From: Priapulus caudatus
Lineage: Eukaryota > Priapulida > Priapulimorpha > Priapulimorphida > Priapulidae
Length of the DNA: 34,331 nucleotides
NCBI RefSeq assembly: GCF_000485595.1
Contig: NW_014577139.1
Span: forward strand, 340,467 to 374,797
Direction: 5' to 3'
Under the pieces are notes generated by a model. The model searched no databases, had not been told where the DNA came from, and was given only the letters and a program-made list of their open reading frames with translations. This document shows, one piece after another, positions 9,717 through 21,259 of this stretch (position 1 is the first letter of the stretch; every line of letters begins with the position of its first letter). Both the position numbers and the translations under genes were made by a program.

Positions 9717-10389
9717 ATGCCTGCTGGAGAGAAGTGCCTCTTCAGTCCATGTAATGCCCAGGGAGCATTGCAAACATTTAAGACCGCGGCCGTGCAGAAG
9801 ATCATTGGTACAAGCAAAACGAAACGTGATGAACTGTACACAACTTTGTCAGGCAGTGAAATTCTAGCTCACAAGTCATGTTACTGTAGTTATACATCAA
9901 TGAGTAGAAACAATAAACAGAGAAAGAGAAAAGCTTCCCAGGCTAACGTTGGTGTTTCCAAAATGATGTTGAAGACCGAATGTAAAGACTTTGAGTTCAA
10001 TCGACACTGTCTGATGTGTGGGAATGAGTGTAAGCCGAAATACAGTAAAAACCCACATAGGTGGGTGCAGGTCATGCAGTGTAAAACTGTAGATAGATGT
10101 AGTACTACACATTCAAGCAAAAGTTGGAGAACATCTGTGATGAGAGAAAGGACAAGTGGGCTAACGAAGTAATAGCTAGACTCGGTGGGATCATTGATCT
10201 ACATGCTGCTGACGCTCAGTACTATGTCCACTGTTACAATTCTTTCCGTGTTGTTCCATTGACCCTTCCCTCCATCATGGCGCCTGTGGAGGAGGCGCTG
10301 AGGTCCGTCATCTCGACGATGATTGAGAACGTGACAGAGACGTGGACGACATCGCAGCTGTACTCCATGTACCTCGCTGCCTCGGGCAC
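9717..10389 (+). pseudogene. 5' fragment of the element gene (Cys/His N-terminus)
   Basis: From the ATG at 9717 the frame is open for 151 codons. It shows a Cys pair near the start, EILAHKSCYCSYTS (residues about 49-62), basic sequence, and HCLMCGNECKPK (about 96-107), which suggests zinc binding. One frame change near 10100 leads into TFKQKLENICDERKDKW and then DLHAADAQYYVHCYNSFR, followed by a helical segment ending at 10389. Both copies need a shift at the same place, around a GTAGTACTACA word, which is either a shared lesion or a shared sequencing error. Function unknown. The rest of the gene is absent here. Confidence 0.7.
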
Positions 10390-12103
10390 ATATATATATA
10401 CACACCCACCTCTACACCTTCGTCTACATAATACACACATTGGACTAACAGTGCAGGTAGGTTAGATGCAATGCTATTATTTGTGGACACCATATTCACA
10501 AGATAACATTCGCTACAGTTTTATCAGTTTTCCTAACAGTTGTAGACATAACATGCTAAAACCAATGCACTCCTAGGATAAACACATTTGAGTTATTTTT
10601 TTGGCCGACTCTCATATTGGAAGTCGAAACAGGTGGCAGTTTTCAAGCGAGATTCAATCTTGATCGCCAAAGCACAGACAGCTACCACTCGTCCCTGGAC
10701 ACACAGGCGGAAAACCATGGTGCCCGGGGAACGGGAAGCAAATGCTGGTCCCTGGATCAAGAAGATCCGAGATCTATGGGACGCAAGAACCGAAGCGTGT
10801 TCGCTTCTACGGGCATGGACACAAACTCACGCTCTTGTCCTGAATATGCAACTGCCTAAGCCGCTCTTGATCCTTGCCAGCCAGCATTATGGATTTCACC
10901 TAGTGAACGTGTGTGAAACTGTGAGAACACTCTGAGAAACTAAGAACATGTTAAGGAGGCTGTGGTTGCGGGGACGAACGTACGCGCACTCACACACACT
11001 GGTGGGCACGCACGCGCGTACACAGACATACATATATACAGGGGCACATTCACACGCACGTTTGCGCAAACGTGCGCACGAACGCACGCACACACACACA
11101 TGCACGCAAACGCGTACACACATTTGTATCTGTGACGCAGTTTACACAAGTACGCAATGGAAAAATACGAAATGTGTGCGACCGACGTTTGTCAGCCATA
11201 CATCACGCATCTCTCACGAAGCCATCTCCGCACCATGTTCTATTCTCTTGCCATTCCTCTTCAACTAGCCTCCTCATTCCCACTGCTACGCATCTTCTCC
11301 CACAGTCGTACCTACACTCTCCCTTCTTAAGACTGCGTCTTCGTCATCTAGCTGTAATTTTACTCCGACCACCTATCCGCCCACTTGTTCATTTTTGCCG
11401 GTATTTTCAGTGCTGGAAATTTGTTTCTGTCCCTAACTACCGAAACATAAAACCCCCACCACGGAAGAACCTGGCAAACCCAACATGTAAAGCTTTTCAT
11501 ACCCACAGCATACAAAAGGCTCCAAACAGACGCAATATATCAGGGGAAATGTTTTCTACATATTGGAAAAGAGGGGGGTATAACGGACAGAAAGAGCGAG
11601 AAACTGTAAATTCCAATATGGGGAAGGGACTTTCTAACGATGAAGCAAGACTTATGTGTCGCTGACCAGAGAATAGAAAGACACTGGCGAGCTCGCGATG
11701 AAGGAGTTAAGCAATTAGAGATGAACCATTACAGACGAGATGGACAGACCATCATAATAGACAACTGGCTACAAGAAACAAAGCGCACAGTGGCTACACA
11801 TCGACTTCAAAGTGGACAGTGGCTACAGCAGATTGGCACTACGTTACTGTCCCCACGATGACGGACTCACTGTCTGCTGCTGCTGTAACTTGTTGCGACC
11901 GATGGTAAGATGCATGACCTGTGTGGAGCAACAGCAGAACGACGAGACACGCCACATAAGCATCAGCGACGACTGTATGTGCCGTAGTTGTACATACCCT
12001 AGCCCCACAAACACATTACTAACGCACGCTCACACTCCGGCTTTACCCTGTCCACACACAGTCATCGTTACCCATGTACCTACCTAGACGGCCACTCGGT
12101 CAC
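10390..12103. repeat. Duplicated segment X, copy 1
   Basis: Matches 13831-15607 throughout. It starts at the ACACACCC following a (TA)n tract and ends at GGCCACTCGGTCAC. No inverted or long terminal repeats are visible. It includes CA/CG-rich sequence at about 10979-11110 with the 22-bp palindrome CGCACGTTTGCGCAAACGTGCG split across its centre (11055-11076). The longest open frame (11072-11665) is not preserved in copy 2 and is not credible as a gene. Confidence 0.85.
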
Positions 12104-12398
12104 ATCTCTTTCTCTTTCGCATTCTCTCACTGTCCTCACTCACAACTACCGCGTGATGGGAGAAGAGCAAGGTCAAGTATACACTGATTTTTGCTCTGCA
12201 AATACAGTAAAGCTTCATTCCTTACTAACTTGGTTTTGCTTCTTTTCTAACATGAAGTTGTTTGACTCTTTTTCAAAAACCTTATGGCATCGGCTACAAG
12301 AAAGTGTATCTACTAAATCTTCAAACCATGAATCATCACCACAATCTCTCTTCCACCATATGCCCTTGATACTCCTTGCCCGCCCCCACAACCCACAC
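12104..12398. other. MICU intron between segment X and the exon at 12399
   Basis: Unique sequence with no gene seen. The first bases (ATCTCTTTCTC) mark the right edge of segment X copy 1. Confidence 0.5.
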
Positions 12399-12461
12399 CT
12401 TTTCATCTTCTTCTGCAGCCTCTGGCTTGGTGCGCCGTGCCTGGCTGAATATCTGTTCCAG
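12399..12461 (-). CDS. MICU3: MICU2/3-like exon, linker after EF-hand 1
   Basis: This 63-nt, 21-codon exon encodes LEQIFSQARRTKPEAAEEDE plus K. It follows the FLV at the end of the EF-hand 1 exon, as LQEIF follows FLV in MICU3. The acceptor is TTATGGCAG and the donor is GAAAAG followed by GTGTGG. Both joins are at codon boundaries. The acidic and basic linker is poorly conserved in the family, so support comes from LEQIF, the splice sites and colinearity. Confidence 0.8.
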
Positions 12462-12469
12462 CTGCCATA

Positions 12470-13760
12470 ACAGATAAGATCGCAATTAGTTACATCCTCA
12501 ATTATCGGGCAATTACCAATAAACAATGTTTTACTTTGCTCAATTCTCATGTCGTCAATTTCAATCTAAAAAAATCGAGAATAGAAAATCGTAGCGTATC
12601 GAAATAGACAACGTTAAATCGTTTTAAGCAAACGCTACCGACACGTCTTTCTAGAGATTCACCTTTATAACTGCAAATGCCGAAATGAAATATTTGGTGT
12701 GGCAGAGCACTCAGTAGTTAACATTAACGTTAATGGCAGTCAGTTAAACACATCACTAGATCACACAGGTGAATGCACGTTAAGAAATATCGAAATTACA
12801 CATACTATAACAATTGCTACAACAATACGTTCGTTATTACTGTAGCAACGAAAGAGGGACAGCGATACTACTGTCAACAAACACGGGGTTAGTGTGCACT
12901 ACTAAGATCATTGAAAGAGCCCAGCAAAACACACCAACTACAAGCACGACAGCACTTCTTTGACATTACCTCCACCGCTGGACAGTAGACATTAGCGTTA
13001 GTATGTACACGTACAGATATTATGACACTAGCCCGAAAACTCCAGCAGTCGCACGCAGGCACCACTGCTGTATGCAGTAGACATCTTGAAAGCAGTCGTG
13101 TAATCATCACACATACCCTCGACCTTATGCAACTCGCGCAATTTTTATACCTATATGGGGGTAATATATCATCAGATATTAAAAACTATAAATAGCAGAT
13201 TTACTGACTTGAAGCAATCCCCGCGTCTGGATATAGATTTAGTGACGTGAGAAATAACGATCTCTTGAGGGCGGGCTGATAGCCGACTCCTTCATAGGGA
13301 AATGGTGGTAGAACACACAATCTACCATAGCAACGTTACGGACATCCAACTAGAGAACAGCACCGAAATGCCGTACATCTAACAGAAATCTCAAGCCTAA
13401 GAATTGTGTGTCAGCTTATGCTAGTTTTATCTTGGCAGCGCTATAATATACACCATCTACCAGATAGAGGTGAAGGTGATGATGAGGAGCTTGCAAGCTC
13501 ATGTTGAAATATCTGCTACCAATGTACCATCTTTAAATTATTAAATAAATAATAAATAATATATGATCAACAAATTAAGCTCCATGAGCTGTAAGTCACT
13601 CTACTCAGTCTACTGTTCTATTTTTATTTTCACTCCGAATTTGCACCTTCAATAAATTAGCAGTCGAAACACGGCACGCGTAACAAATATTAGATTCTAT
13701 GTAAGTGACAAGCTATTAACTCGCTAAACTATACAAAACCATCACATACCTACAACAGAA
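12470..13760. other. MICU intron, no gene seen
   Basis: Unique, moderately AT-rich sequence. No coding similarity, RNA gene or clear transposon was recognised. It ends in the TA microsatellite. Confidence 0.5.
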
Positions 13761-13763
13761 ACC

Positions 13764-13778
13764 ATATATATATATATA

Positions 13779-13830
<52 letters not shown>
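13764..13830. repeat. (TA)n microsatellite at left edge of segment X copy 2
   Basis: About 65 bp of nearly pure TA/AT. A much shorter TA tract (10389-10400) stands at the same place before copy 1, so both copies of X begin at a TA microsatellite. Confidence 0.9.
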
Positions 13831-13835
<5 letters not shown>

Positions 13836-15607
13836 CCACCTCTACACCTTCGTTCTACATAATCACACACATTTGGACTAACAGTGCAGGCCAGGTTTAG
13901 ATGCAATGCCTATTATTTAGTGGACACCATATTCACAAGATAACATTCGCACTACAGTTTTATCAGTTTTCCTAACAGTGTTAGACATAACATGCTAAAA
14001 ACCAATGCCACTCCGAGGATAAACACATTGAGTTATTTTTTTTGCCGACTCTCTAATATTGGAAGTCGAAAACAGGTGCAGTTTTTCAAGCGAGATTCAA
14101 TCTCGATCGCCCCAAAGCACAGACAGCTACACTCGTCCCTGCGACACCACATGGCGGAAAACCATGGTCCCCGGGGAACACGGGAAGCCAATGCCTGCGT
14201 CCCTGGATCAAGAAGATCCGAGATCTATGGCGACGCCTAAGAACCGCAAGACGTGTTCGCATTCTACGGGCTTGTGACCACAAACTCACGCTTCTTGTCC
14301 TGAATATGCAACTGCCTAAGCCGCTCTGTGATCCTTAGCCAGCCAGCATTTATGATTTCACCTAAGTGAACGTGTGTTGAAACTGTGAGAACACTGAGAA
14401 ACTAAGAACATGTTAAGGAGGCTGTGGTTGCGCGGGACGAACGTACGCGCACTCACACACCACTGTGCGGGCACGCACGCGCGTACACAGACATTACATT
14501 ATATACAGGGCACATTCACACGCACGTTTGCGCAAACGTGCGCACGAACGGCACGCCACACACACACATGCACGCAAAACGCGTACACACATTTGTATCT
14601 TGCTGACGCAGTTTTACACAAGTACGCAATGAGAAAAAACGAAATGTGTGCGCGACCGACGTTTTGTCAGCCATACATCACGCATCTCTCACGAAGCCAT
14701 CTCGCACCATGTTCTATTCTCTTGCCATTCCTTCCTTCAACTAGCCGTCCTCATTCCCACTGCTACGCATCTTCTCCCACAGTCGTACCTACAATCTCCC
14801 TTCTTAAGACTGCGTCTTCGTCATCTAGCTGCTAATTTTACTCCGACCACCTTATCCCGCCCACTTGTTCATTTTTGCCGGTATTTTCAGTGCTGGAAAT
14901 TTGTTTCTGTCCCTAACTACCGAAACATAAAACCCCCACCACGAAGAACCTGCGGCAAACCCAACATGTAAAAGCTTTTCATACCCACAGCATACAAAAG
15001 GCTCCAAAACAGACCGCAATATATCAGGGGAAATGTTTTCTACATATTGGGAAAAGAGGGGGGTTATAACGGACAGAAAGAGCGAGAAACTGTAAATTCC
15101 AATATGGCGGAAGGGACTTTCTAACGATGAAGCAAAGACTTATGTGTCGCTGACCAGAGAATAGAAAGACACTGGCGGAGCTCGCGATGAAGGAGTCTTA
15201 AGCAATTAGAGATGAACCATTACAGACGAGATGGACAGACCATCATAATAGACAACTGGCTACAAGAAACAAAGCGCCCACAGTGGCTTACACATCGACT
15301 TCAAAGTGGACAGGTGGCTACAGCCAGATTGGCACTACGTTACTGTCCCCCACGATGACGGACTCACTGTCTGCTGCTGCTGTAACTCTGCTTGCGACAC
15401 GATGGTAAAGATGCATCATGACCTGTGTGGAGCAACAGCCAGAACGACGAGCACACGCCACATAAGCATCAGCGACGACTGTATGTGCCGTAGTTGTACA
15501 TACCCTAGCCCCACATACACATTACTAACGCACGCTCACACTCCGGCTTTACCCTGTCCACACACAGTCATCGTTACCCATGTACCTACCTAGACGGCCA
15601 CTCGGTC
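13831..15607. repeat. Duplicated segment X, copy 2 (indel-rich)
   Basis: Same sequence as 10390-12103, but about 60 bp longer overall because of many scattered one-base insertions, often duplicating a neighbouring base (for example CTTCGTTCTAC against CTTCGTCTAC). Few substitutions are seen. The homology ends at GGCCACTCGGTCAC, after which the two copies have unrelated flanks. Confidence 0.85.
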
Positions 15608-15617
15608 ACTTACTGCA

Positions 15618-15733
15618 CCCTCACATCCACACGCACACGCACACACATGCACGCGCGCACGCGCACACGCGCACACACACACACATACGCGCACACGCAC
15701 ACACGCCACGCACGCACGCACGCACCACGCACA

Positions 15734-15786
<53 letters not shown>

Positions 15787-15818
15787 GCGCCGCGCGCCGC
15801 GCGCGCACACACACACGA
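15618..15818. repeat. (CA)n / CGCACA microsatellite
   Basis: Alternating CA and CG steps with a pure (CA)n core of about 45 bp at about 15740-15785, followed by a CGCGCCGCGCG stretch. Such purine-pyrimidine alternation can adopt Z-DNA. Reading frames across it are low-complexity artefacts. Confidence 0.9.
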
Positions 15819-16298
15819 ATACACGTCTTCCCATCTCTATACATTCTCTTATTCGATCCTACCCACTCATTATCCCCCGACCACCATCCACCATATTGAA
15901 ACCGCAACTTCTTCCATGCACACATCGTCTCATATCCGCTACCCAAGCACCCCCATGACAACGGCTTACTGTAATGCTACTGTACTGTACTGTAATTCTG
16001 TATTACATTACCACCATCCACTATCTCGCAACTTCAAGCTCTTCAACACACTTCACATACCACGCCCCTGCTACAACTTCTATACAATCAAGACAATACA
16101 CCTAAACGTTACCAGCCACCCCAGCTATCACTACTGGCAGATAGCAGAGCTTCCAACATTATAGTGCTACTCAGTGAAACGTGAACGCTCGTGAGTGTGT
16201 AGACATATGTAACACATGCCCACCCTAAAGTTTATAGAAGCAGACATTGACACCGGCACCGATTTTCTAAATGCCTTAAAAGTTGCCACACTTTGGTT

Positions 16299-16480
16299 AC
16301 GCACGCACGCATGCCATGCACGAACGCACACGACGTGCCACGCTTTACGCACCCACTCCACACACACACACGCACGCACTGCACGCACGCACGCACGCAC
16401 GCACGCACGCCGCACGCACGCACGCGACGCACCGCACGCACGACCGCCAACGCACGGCACGCACAGCCGCCGCCGGACAC
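16299..16480. repeat. (ACGC)n microsatellite region
   Basis: Tandem ACGC and CACG words with interruptions; the longest pure run is at about 16376-16410. Frames on both strands are low-complexity and are not genes. Confidence 0.9.
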
Positions 16481-16628
16481 CCCGCGTACGCACCAAGACA
16501 TTGCATGGCAAAAGGTCCTAACTAGGACTAGAATGGGCACTTCACGGGAGTGGCATAGGCTCCGCCGAGAAGGACGGCATGTAACCATGGTATTGTGCTC
16601 GTACGGCGGTGGCGGCTTGCTTGCTTGA

Positions 16629-16846
16629 ACTCGCCACTCACTGGTGGCTGCTGCTGCCTGACTCAGCCACAACTACGCCTGGGACTCGGACGCGCTATGG
16701 CATTCCGGCCAGTCACTGGTGGCTGTTGGCCCTGGCTCGCCACCTCGCGGGTCGAAACCCCTCGACGCGCTATCGATTTTTCGCCGCTCACTGGTGGCTT
16801 GCTGCTGCTCCAGCCACTCGCGACTCGACGCGCTATCGAATCGCGC
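16629..16846. repeat. GC-rich imperfect repeat, about 3 units of 75-90 bp
   Basis: Each unit holds (G/C)TCACTGGTGGCT, a GCTGCTGC or similar word, a CTCGCCAC/CTCGCGAC word, and GACGCGCTAT followed by CG or GG. Units begin near 16638, 16710 and 16782. No gene function is inferred. Confidence 0.7.
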
Positions 16847-17049
16847 GGGTGGGCTACACCACACACAACACACGAACCACACCACAACAGTGGAGGCTCG
16901 CGAATTGCATTGAGCTCCAGTTTCAACGCCGGAGCTGCAGCTTATTAATAACTACGCACGCAACGCATGGCTACGGTCACACTAAACTCACACACACACA
17001 CAAACCAGCGCGTCACACTTACACACACACACGCGCGCGCCGCTAAAGT

Positions 17050-18320
17050 TAAACAGCGTAAGCACATCAGTGCCACATCACCTCGAGACCTGCTAAAACC
17101 AAGATTATAAAAGTACATTTGAGATCATTTATGCGTCCAAAATATATATCAAAAACCCGAAAAAAATGCCACTTAAAAAACGAAATAAGAACACGTTAAA
17201 AGTGTGAAATTTCTACGAAACAAAAAGTGTGTAGTCCTCATTGCTTGCGGACCGGAATATTAATCGACATATATTAGTCATGACCTATCTCACACTCCAT
17301 GTTCAATTGTCATGACAAGATTGATAACAGACTAGACGGCACATACTGATCATGATCAACGTGACTGGTATGAGGCATATAACAGCTGCTACCTGACACG
17401 TGAAATTCATCTGCAGCTAGAACACAACCACAATCCTCACTCTAGGTACTTGTATTCAGCGCATTGTACGTGGTCTTACCGGAAAGCACTCTATTCGTAT
17501 CTGGCTTATCATGAGTGGTGCGTGGCGTTCTCGCGGAGCATAAGCCAGCTCAGAGCGCCCTCGTGACCGAGCTGTGGGTGCAAACCAGTAGATAATTAGA
17601 AGTATACGAGATATCGAGCTGCTATGAGCCCGCTTGCGTATGACTCACTCCGCCCTGCCCCGGTGTTAAAATCGCGTGTGTGTTATGCCCCGATAATGAA
17701 TAGTTTTATATAGCTCATGGTCGCCTCAGCCTACATCTGGCCCGGTTGCCGCAATGGTGGGGTCAAACAAGGACGTATGCACGCGGCTATGCCGGACTAA
17801 CGCGGACACGCGGTGGTAAAGAACTCCGCCGCGCGTGCTCGCCAGCAACGGAGTGTGTATGCGCCAAAGGGATCTGGCCTTCTGTGAGGCTCAGGCCGCA
17901 GCCGCGCGCTTGAACGTTGGGCTGTCCATGTTTTAGTGTGCTGGCCGTGTGGGCACGCCGACTGAATTTCAACCCATAGCCTTCATCGACGCCCCGTTCC
18001 AACTAGAAGAACACCCTCGGCTCCTCAATCGTTTCCTGTTGTCCCGTGGCAAGCCGGCGCGCCGCCGCAGCAGCCAAGGACGAACGCCGAAACGTGAGTA
18101 GTGCCGAGTGGCCTCCGTGACGTGGGCGACAAAACCCCCGGGAAGTGTACAAAAGCATGTATAAACGAACATAAGGCCAATAATTATAACACGGCTTACT
18201 GGTGGCCACAATCTTCAGCGACGTCGCCCGGACTGGTTGGGCCTTTTTATCTGCAGTGGAATCAGCCAGTATAGCTGACGAACAGGACCCAGCTGACATC
18301 GGAAATAAGAAGTGCAATTT
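17050..18320. other. MICU intron, no gene seen
   Basis: Unique sequence, GC-rich from about 17500 to 18250. Short open frames on the minus strand (17787-18317) resemble nothing I know and are not bounded by convincing splice sites. Confidence 0.45.
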
Positions 18321-18885
18321 TAGTCAATCATTATAAACTATCACCAAATCACCACACACACACACCACAACACCCACCGTAATACGCGCACATGCACACA
18401 CCATCCCCCATAACGACCACTAACCCAAACCACACATAGAACCTCCACACCTATAATCTACTGACGCTACCATTAGATCAACAAATCACACAACACAATA
18501 AAAATACCCACACGACTAACACAACGCATCACCCGACAAAAGATCAGATGTTATTGCAAGATCAACAGACAACAACTACAACCGCCGACAACGACCAAAA
18601 TAAACAATAACAGTACGCAACATAAGCCCGTAATACGGCACACTCATAGCCACCGACTGACATAATGCCATTGATATTTATAAGTAGAACACAAGCCCGC
18701 GTATCTACGCCAGAACAACAATCACAAGACGTGGGGAATAATAATTTTACATTACGGGACTGTGCACTAAAGTAATAGCCGATACAGTCACACACTCATG
18801 TAGAATTTTAAATAGCAAGATCTATCATTCTCCAGCCTTGAAATTTAGCTTGATAGAAGCATACCATTTCTCACATCCCTCCAGT
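18321..18885. other. A/C-biased sequence leading to the assembly gap
   Basis: From about 18340 to 18560 the plus strand is strongly enriched in A and C and poor in G and T. The bias is too irregular for a simple repeat. It runs up to the gap and may be low-quality contig-end sequence. Confidence 0.6.
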
Positions 18886-18895
18886 NNNNNNNNNN
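18886..18895. other. Assembly gap (10 N)
   Basis: Ten consecutive N. The true distance between the two sides is unknown. The gap lies in the MICU intron between the exons at 12399-12461 and 19161-19243. Confidence 1.
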
Positions 18896-19160
18896 ATATC
18901 TGTTCGATGCTTATTCAGGCCTGCAGCCTATGGACGGCCTCTACTGTATAGCAACACCTTCAGCGCATGTGCTACCGGAAGCACTGCTTCGCTATCAGAG
19001 CAACAAGACAAGGCTCTAACTAGTAAGATGCGACTCATCCTGTGCAGCAGCAGCAGCCTCCTGCGCCAATGGTGAAAAGCTAATAAGCTATGCACTCCGC
19101 GAGTAAAAACTCGGGGGAGGGGTGTCCATGTTTTACGTGTGGCCTGGCCGGCATACTCAC

Positions 19161-19243
19161 CACTAGAAACTCCTCCTTGTCCACCCGCCGATTGCCGTCA
19201 GTGTCAAACATGTTAAAGGCAATTCGGAAGCCAGACTGTGGTT
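19161..19243 (-). CDS. MICU3: MICU2/3-like exon with EF-hand 1
   Basis: This 83-nt exon begins with two bases completing a Lys codon and encodes PQSGFRIAFNMFDTDGNRRV followed by DKEEFLV. The loop D-T-D-G-N-R-R-V-D-K-E-E has acidic or amide residues at positions 1, 3, 5 and 12, so it can bind calcium; this is the first canonical EF-hand of MICU proteins. The acceptor is TTCACAG and the donor is GTG followed by GTGAGT. The preceding exon (25763-25810) ends in LLCVLT plus one base, reproducing the family's LTKPH(A/S)GF junction. The frame is intact. Confidence 0.95.
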
Positions 19244-19359
19244 CTGTGAATCAGAGTTAGAAGTGACATGATGAATGAATTTATAATACAATCACCACCT
19301 CTACGACTACCACCACTAGCGTCTATATTATGACGCTCTTGATAATACCAATAAAATGA

Positions 19360-19480
19360 TGACGACGATAATGATTATAATACCAACAAACACACAAACA
19401 ACAATAACAATAACAGTAATAATAATGATAATATAAATAATAATAATATCACAAACACAATCACAACAATAATAATTTTA
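19360..19480. repeat. ATA/ATAATA-rich low-complexity tract
   Basis: Irregular AAT/ATA triplets with interspersed CAACAA words. No gene. Confidence 0.7.
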
Positions 19481-20040
19481 TTCGTATATCACACAATGAA
19501 TGTCTCACTCCACTTGATTTTAGCTGTGAGCTTCATTGAATACGCTTCATGTTATACTCTTGTACTTCTATGTACTACAACCTGCACGACGACTCAAAAA
19601 GCAACACGTAAATTAAGTCTGCTATGTTTAGGTTGGACCTAAAAGCATTAAAGGCTGGCAGCACATAATCCGACTTTACGGCTGCAGTCAATAAATACCA
19701 TCAATTTCAGTGATCGCACAGTCTGATGCCGTGAGCATCAATCACGTTTATAAACATTTTATTCACTCGAATATGAAATAAAGTTCACATGCGTTTATAA
19801 TACTTTATCTCTGTATCAATCCAATGGCTGTAAGGCTAGACAGCTGTTTCAATTGCGTTTACAGGCGCCAGGTGGGTGAAGGAAGAGCCAGAGGATGGCT
19901 TAAGGCTGAATAACAGTTCTCTGAAGGTAACTTCCCGCTTAAATAACGCAAGTTGTTCACAGTGTAGTGATGATGGAAGTGTTATGGGAACCAGGATTAC
20001 TATATTATCATTATAAAACATTATATCGCCATAGTTAAAA

Positions 20041-20436
20041 TAGTGTTTAAGGAACGTCCCATGTGGTATATGAGGTGTTTCAGGAACGTCCCATGTGGTG
20101 GGTGAGGTGTTTAAGGAACGTTCCATATGGTGGGTGAGGTGTTTAAGGAACGTTCCATATGGATGGTGAGGTGTTTAAGGAACGTCCCATGTGGTGGGTG
20201 AGGTGTTTTAGGAACGTCTCATGTGGTGGGTGAGGTGTTTAAGGAACGTCCCATGTGGTGGGTGAGGTGTTTAAGGAACGACCCGTGTGATGGGTGAGGT
20301 GTTTAAGGAACATCCCATGTGGAGGGTGAAGTGTTAAGGGACCCTTCCATGTAGTGGGTGAGATATTTAGGGAACGCTCTACGTGATGGGTGAGATGTTT
20401 AGGAAACGTTCCATGTCGTGGGTGAGGTGTATACAT
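20041..20436. repeat. 32-bp tandem array, 12 full units
   Basis: Twelve consecutive units of exactly 32 bp (20041-20424) and a partial thirteenth. The consensus starts AGGTGTTTAAGGAACGTCCC and continues ATGTGGTGGGTG. Units differ only by substitutions, increasingly towards the right end, with no length change. The minus-strand open frames here are by-products of the period (three units make 32 codons). Confidence 0.95.
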
Positions 20437-20699
20437 AACACGATGCTGCGTCATTGCACCGGAACACATGTTGCTCTTCGCGAAGTCTAGTTCAAGCGCA
20501 ATTGAAAACTGCGTGGGCACTCTTTCCTGGTTCGCCACCTTTACTTATCCACTGTCGGCGCACTTCGTCGGCTAGACTGTGTATTTTTTGATGCAGGCAA
20601 TCATGGCTGTAACGAGTCATTTCTCTGTGCTTTCGCCCACTATGTTTGGCAGGATAAAACAAACAGTAATGCCGCTCTGTTTATCCTGCTTACCAAGCA

Positions 20700-20726
20700 T
20701 CATCACCTCTCTCTCTCTCTCTCTTG
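20700..20726. repeat. (CT)n microsatellite
   Basis: About ten CT steps within the unique sequence between the two tandem arrays. Confidence 0.85.
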
Positions 20727-20924
20727 CCCACGTTTCCTAATTGCAGTTAGATGACTAGCTACACAGAAAGCGTAGGCGAGCTAACTACGCTATCTATCAA
20801 TACTAACAACGACTTGCCGTTACTCAGAGGCTCAATGATTTTTCTCTGTCGCCCACCTCTTATGTACCTCTTCTCCGCCAAGCAACACTGGACCATCCTT
20901 CCATAGCAGAGGACCCCTTCTCCT

Positions 20925-21250
20925 CTACTAATGTACGCAGAACCCTGTTCCTCCACCGGACAACTAGACCTCTCTACATTACAAGACTGTCCTCACCCGG
21001 ACAAATAGACCTCCTTATCAATGTACCACCTGTCTCAGCCGGACAACACTAGACCCTCCTCTACCAATGTACGCAGAACCCTGTCCCTCCACCGGAAACT
21101 AGACCTTCCCTCTAGCATGTGCGACCTGTCATCACAAGCAACACTAGCCGCTCTACATGTACGCGGAACCTGTTCTCCACCGGACAACCGTAGACGTATT
21201 ACAATGTATGCCAGAAGTGTCTCATGACGACACTAGAACTTTATCCTTTA
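20925..21250. repeat. Degenerate tandem array, unit about 40-50 bp
   Basis: About seven diverged units, each running AATGTACGC, then CCTGT(T/C)CTCCACC, GGACAACTAGACC and CTCTAC. Unit length varies through indels, unlike the 32-bp array nearby. Confidence 0.75.
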
Positions 21251-21259
21251 CTAAAAAAC

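Larger units (their letters stand above)
9120..10389 (+). mobile_element. Truncated second copy of the long-TIR element
   Basis: Contains the left inverted repeat (9120-9533) and the 5' quarter of the gene, highly similar to 361-1622. The copy stops abruptly at 10389, where a short (TA)n tract and the duplicated segment X begin. No right inverted repeat is present. It has fewer frame breaks than the copy at 361-5684. Confidence 0.85.

Noticed and set aside
11072-11665. 197-codon open frame in segment X copy 1
   Set aside because: It starts in CA/CG-repeat sequence, is not kept in copy 2, and resembles no known protein.
15580-16672. Several long frames rich in His-Thr, Cys-Val or Arg-Ala
   Set aside because: Translations of CA and ACGC microsatellites on both strands.
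20041-20424. CRISPR-like regular repeat
   Set aside because: The units are directly adjacent with no spacers, and the window is eukaryotic. It is a minisatellite.
19836-20538. Minus-strand frames with repeating HGTFLKHLTHH-type peptides
   Set aside because: They follow from the 32-bp tandem array. There are no start context, splice sites or family similarity.
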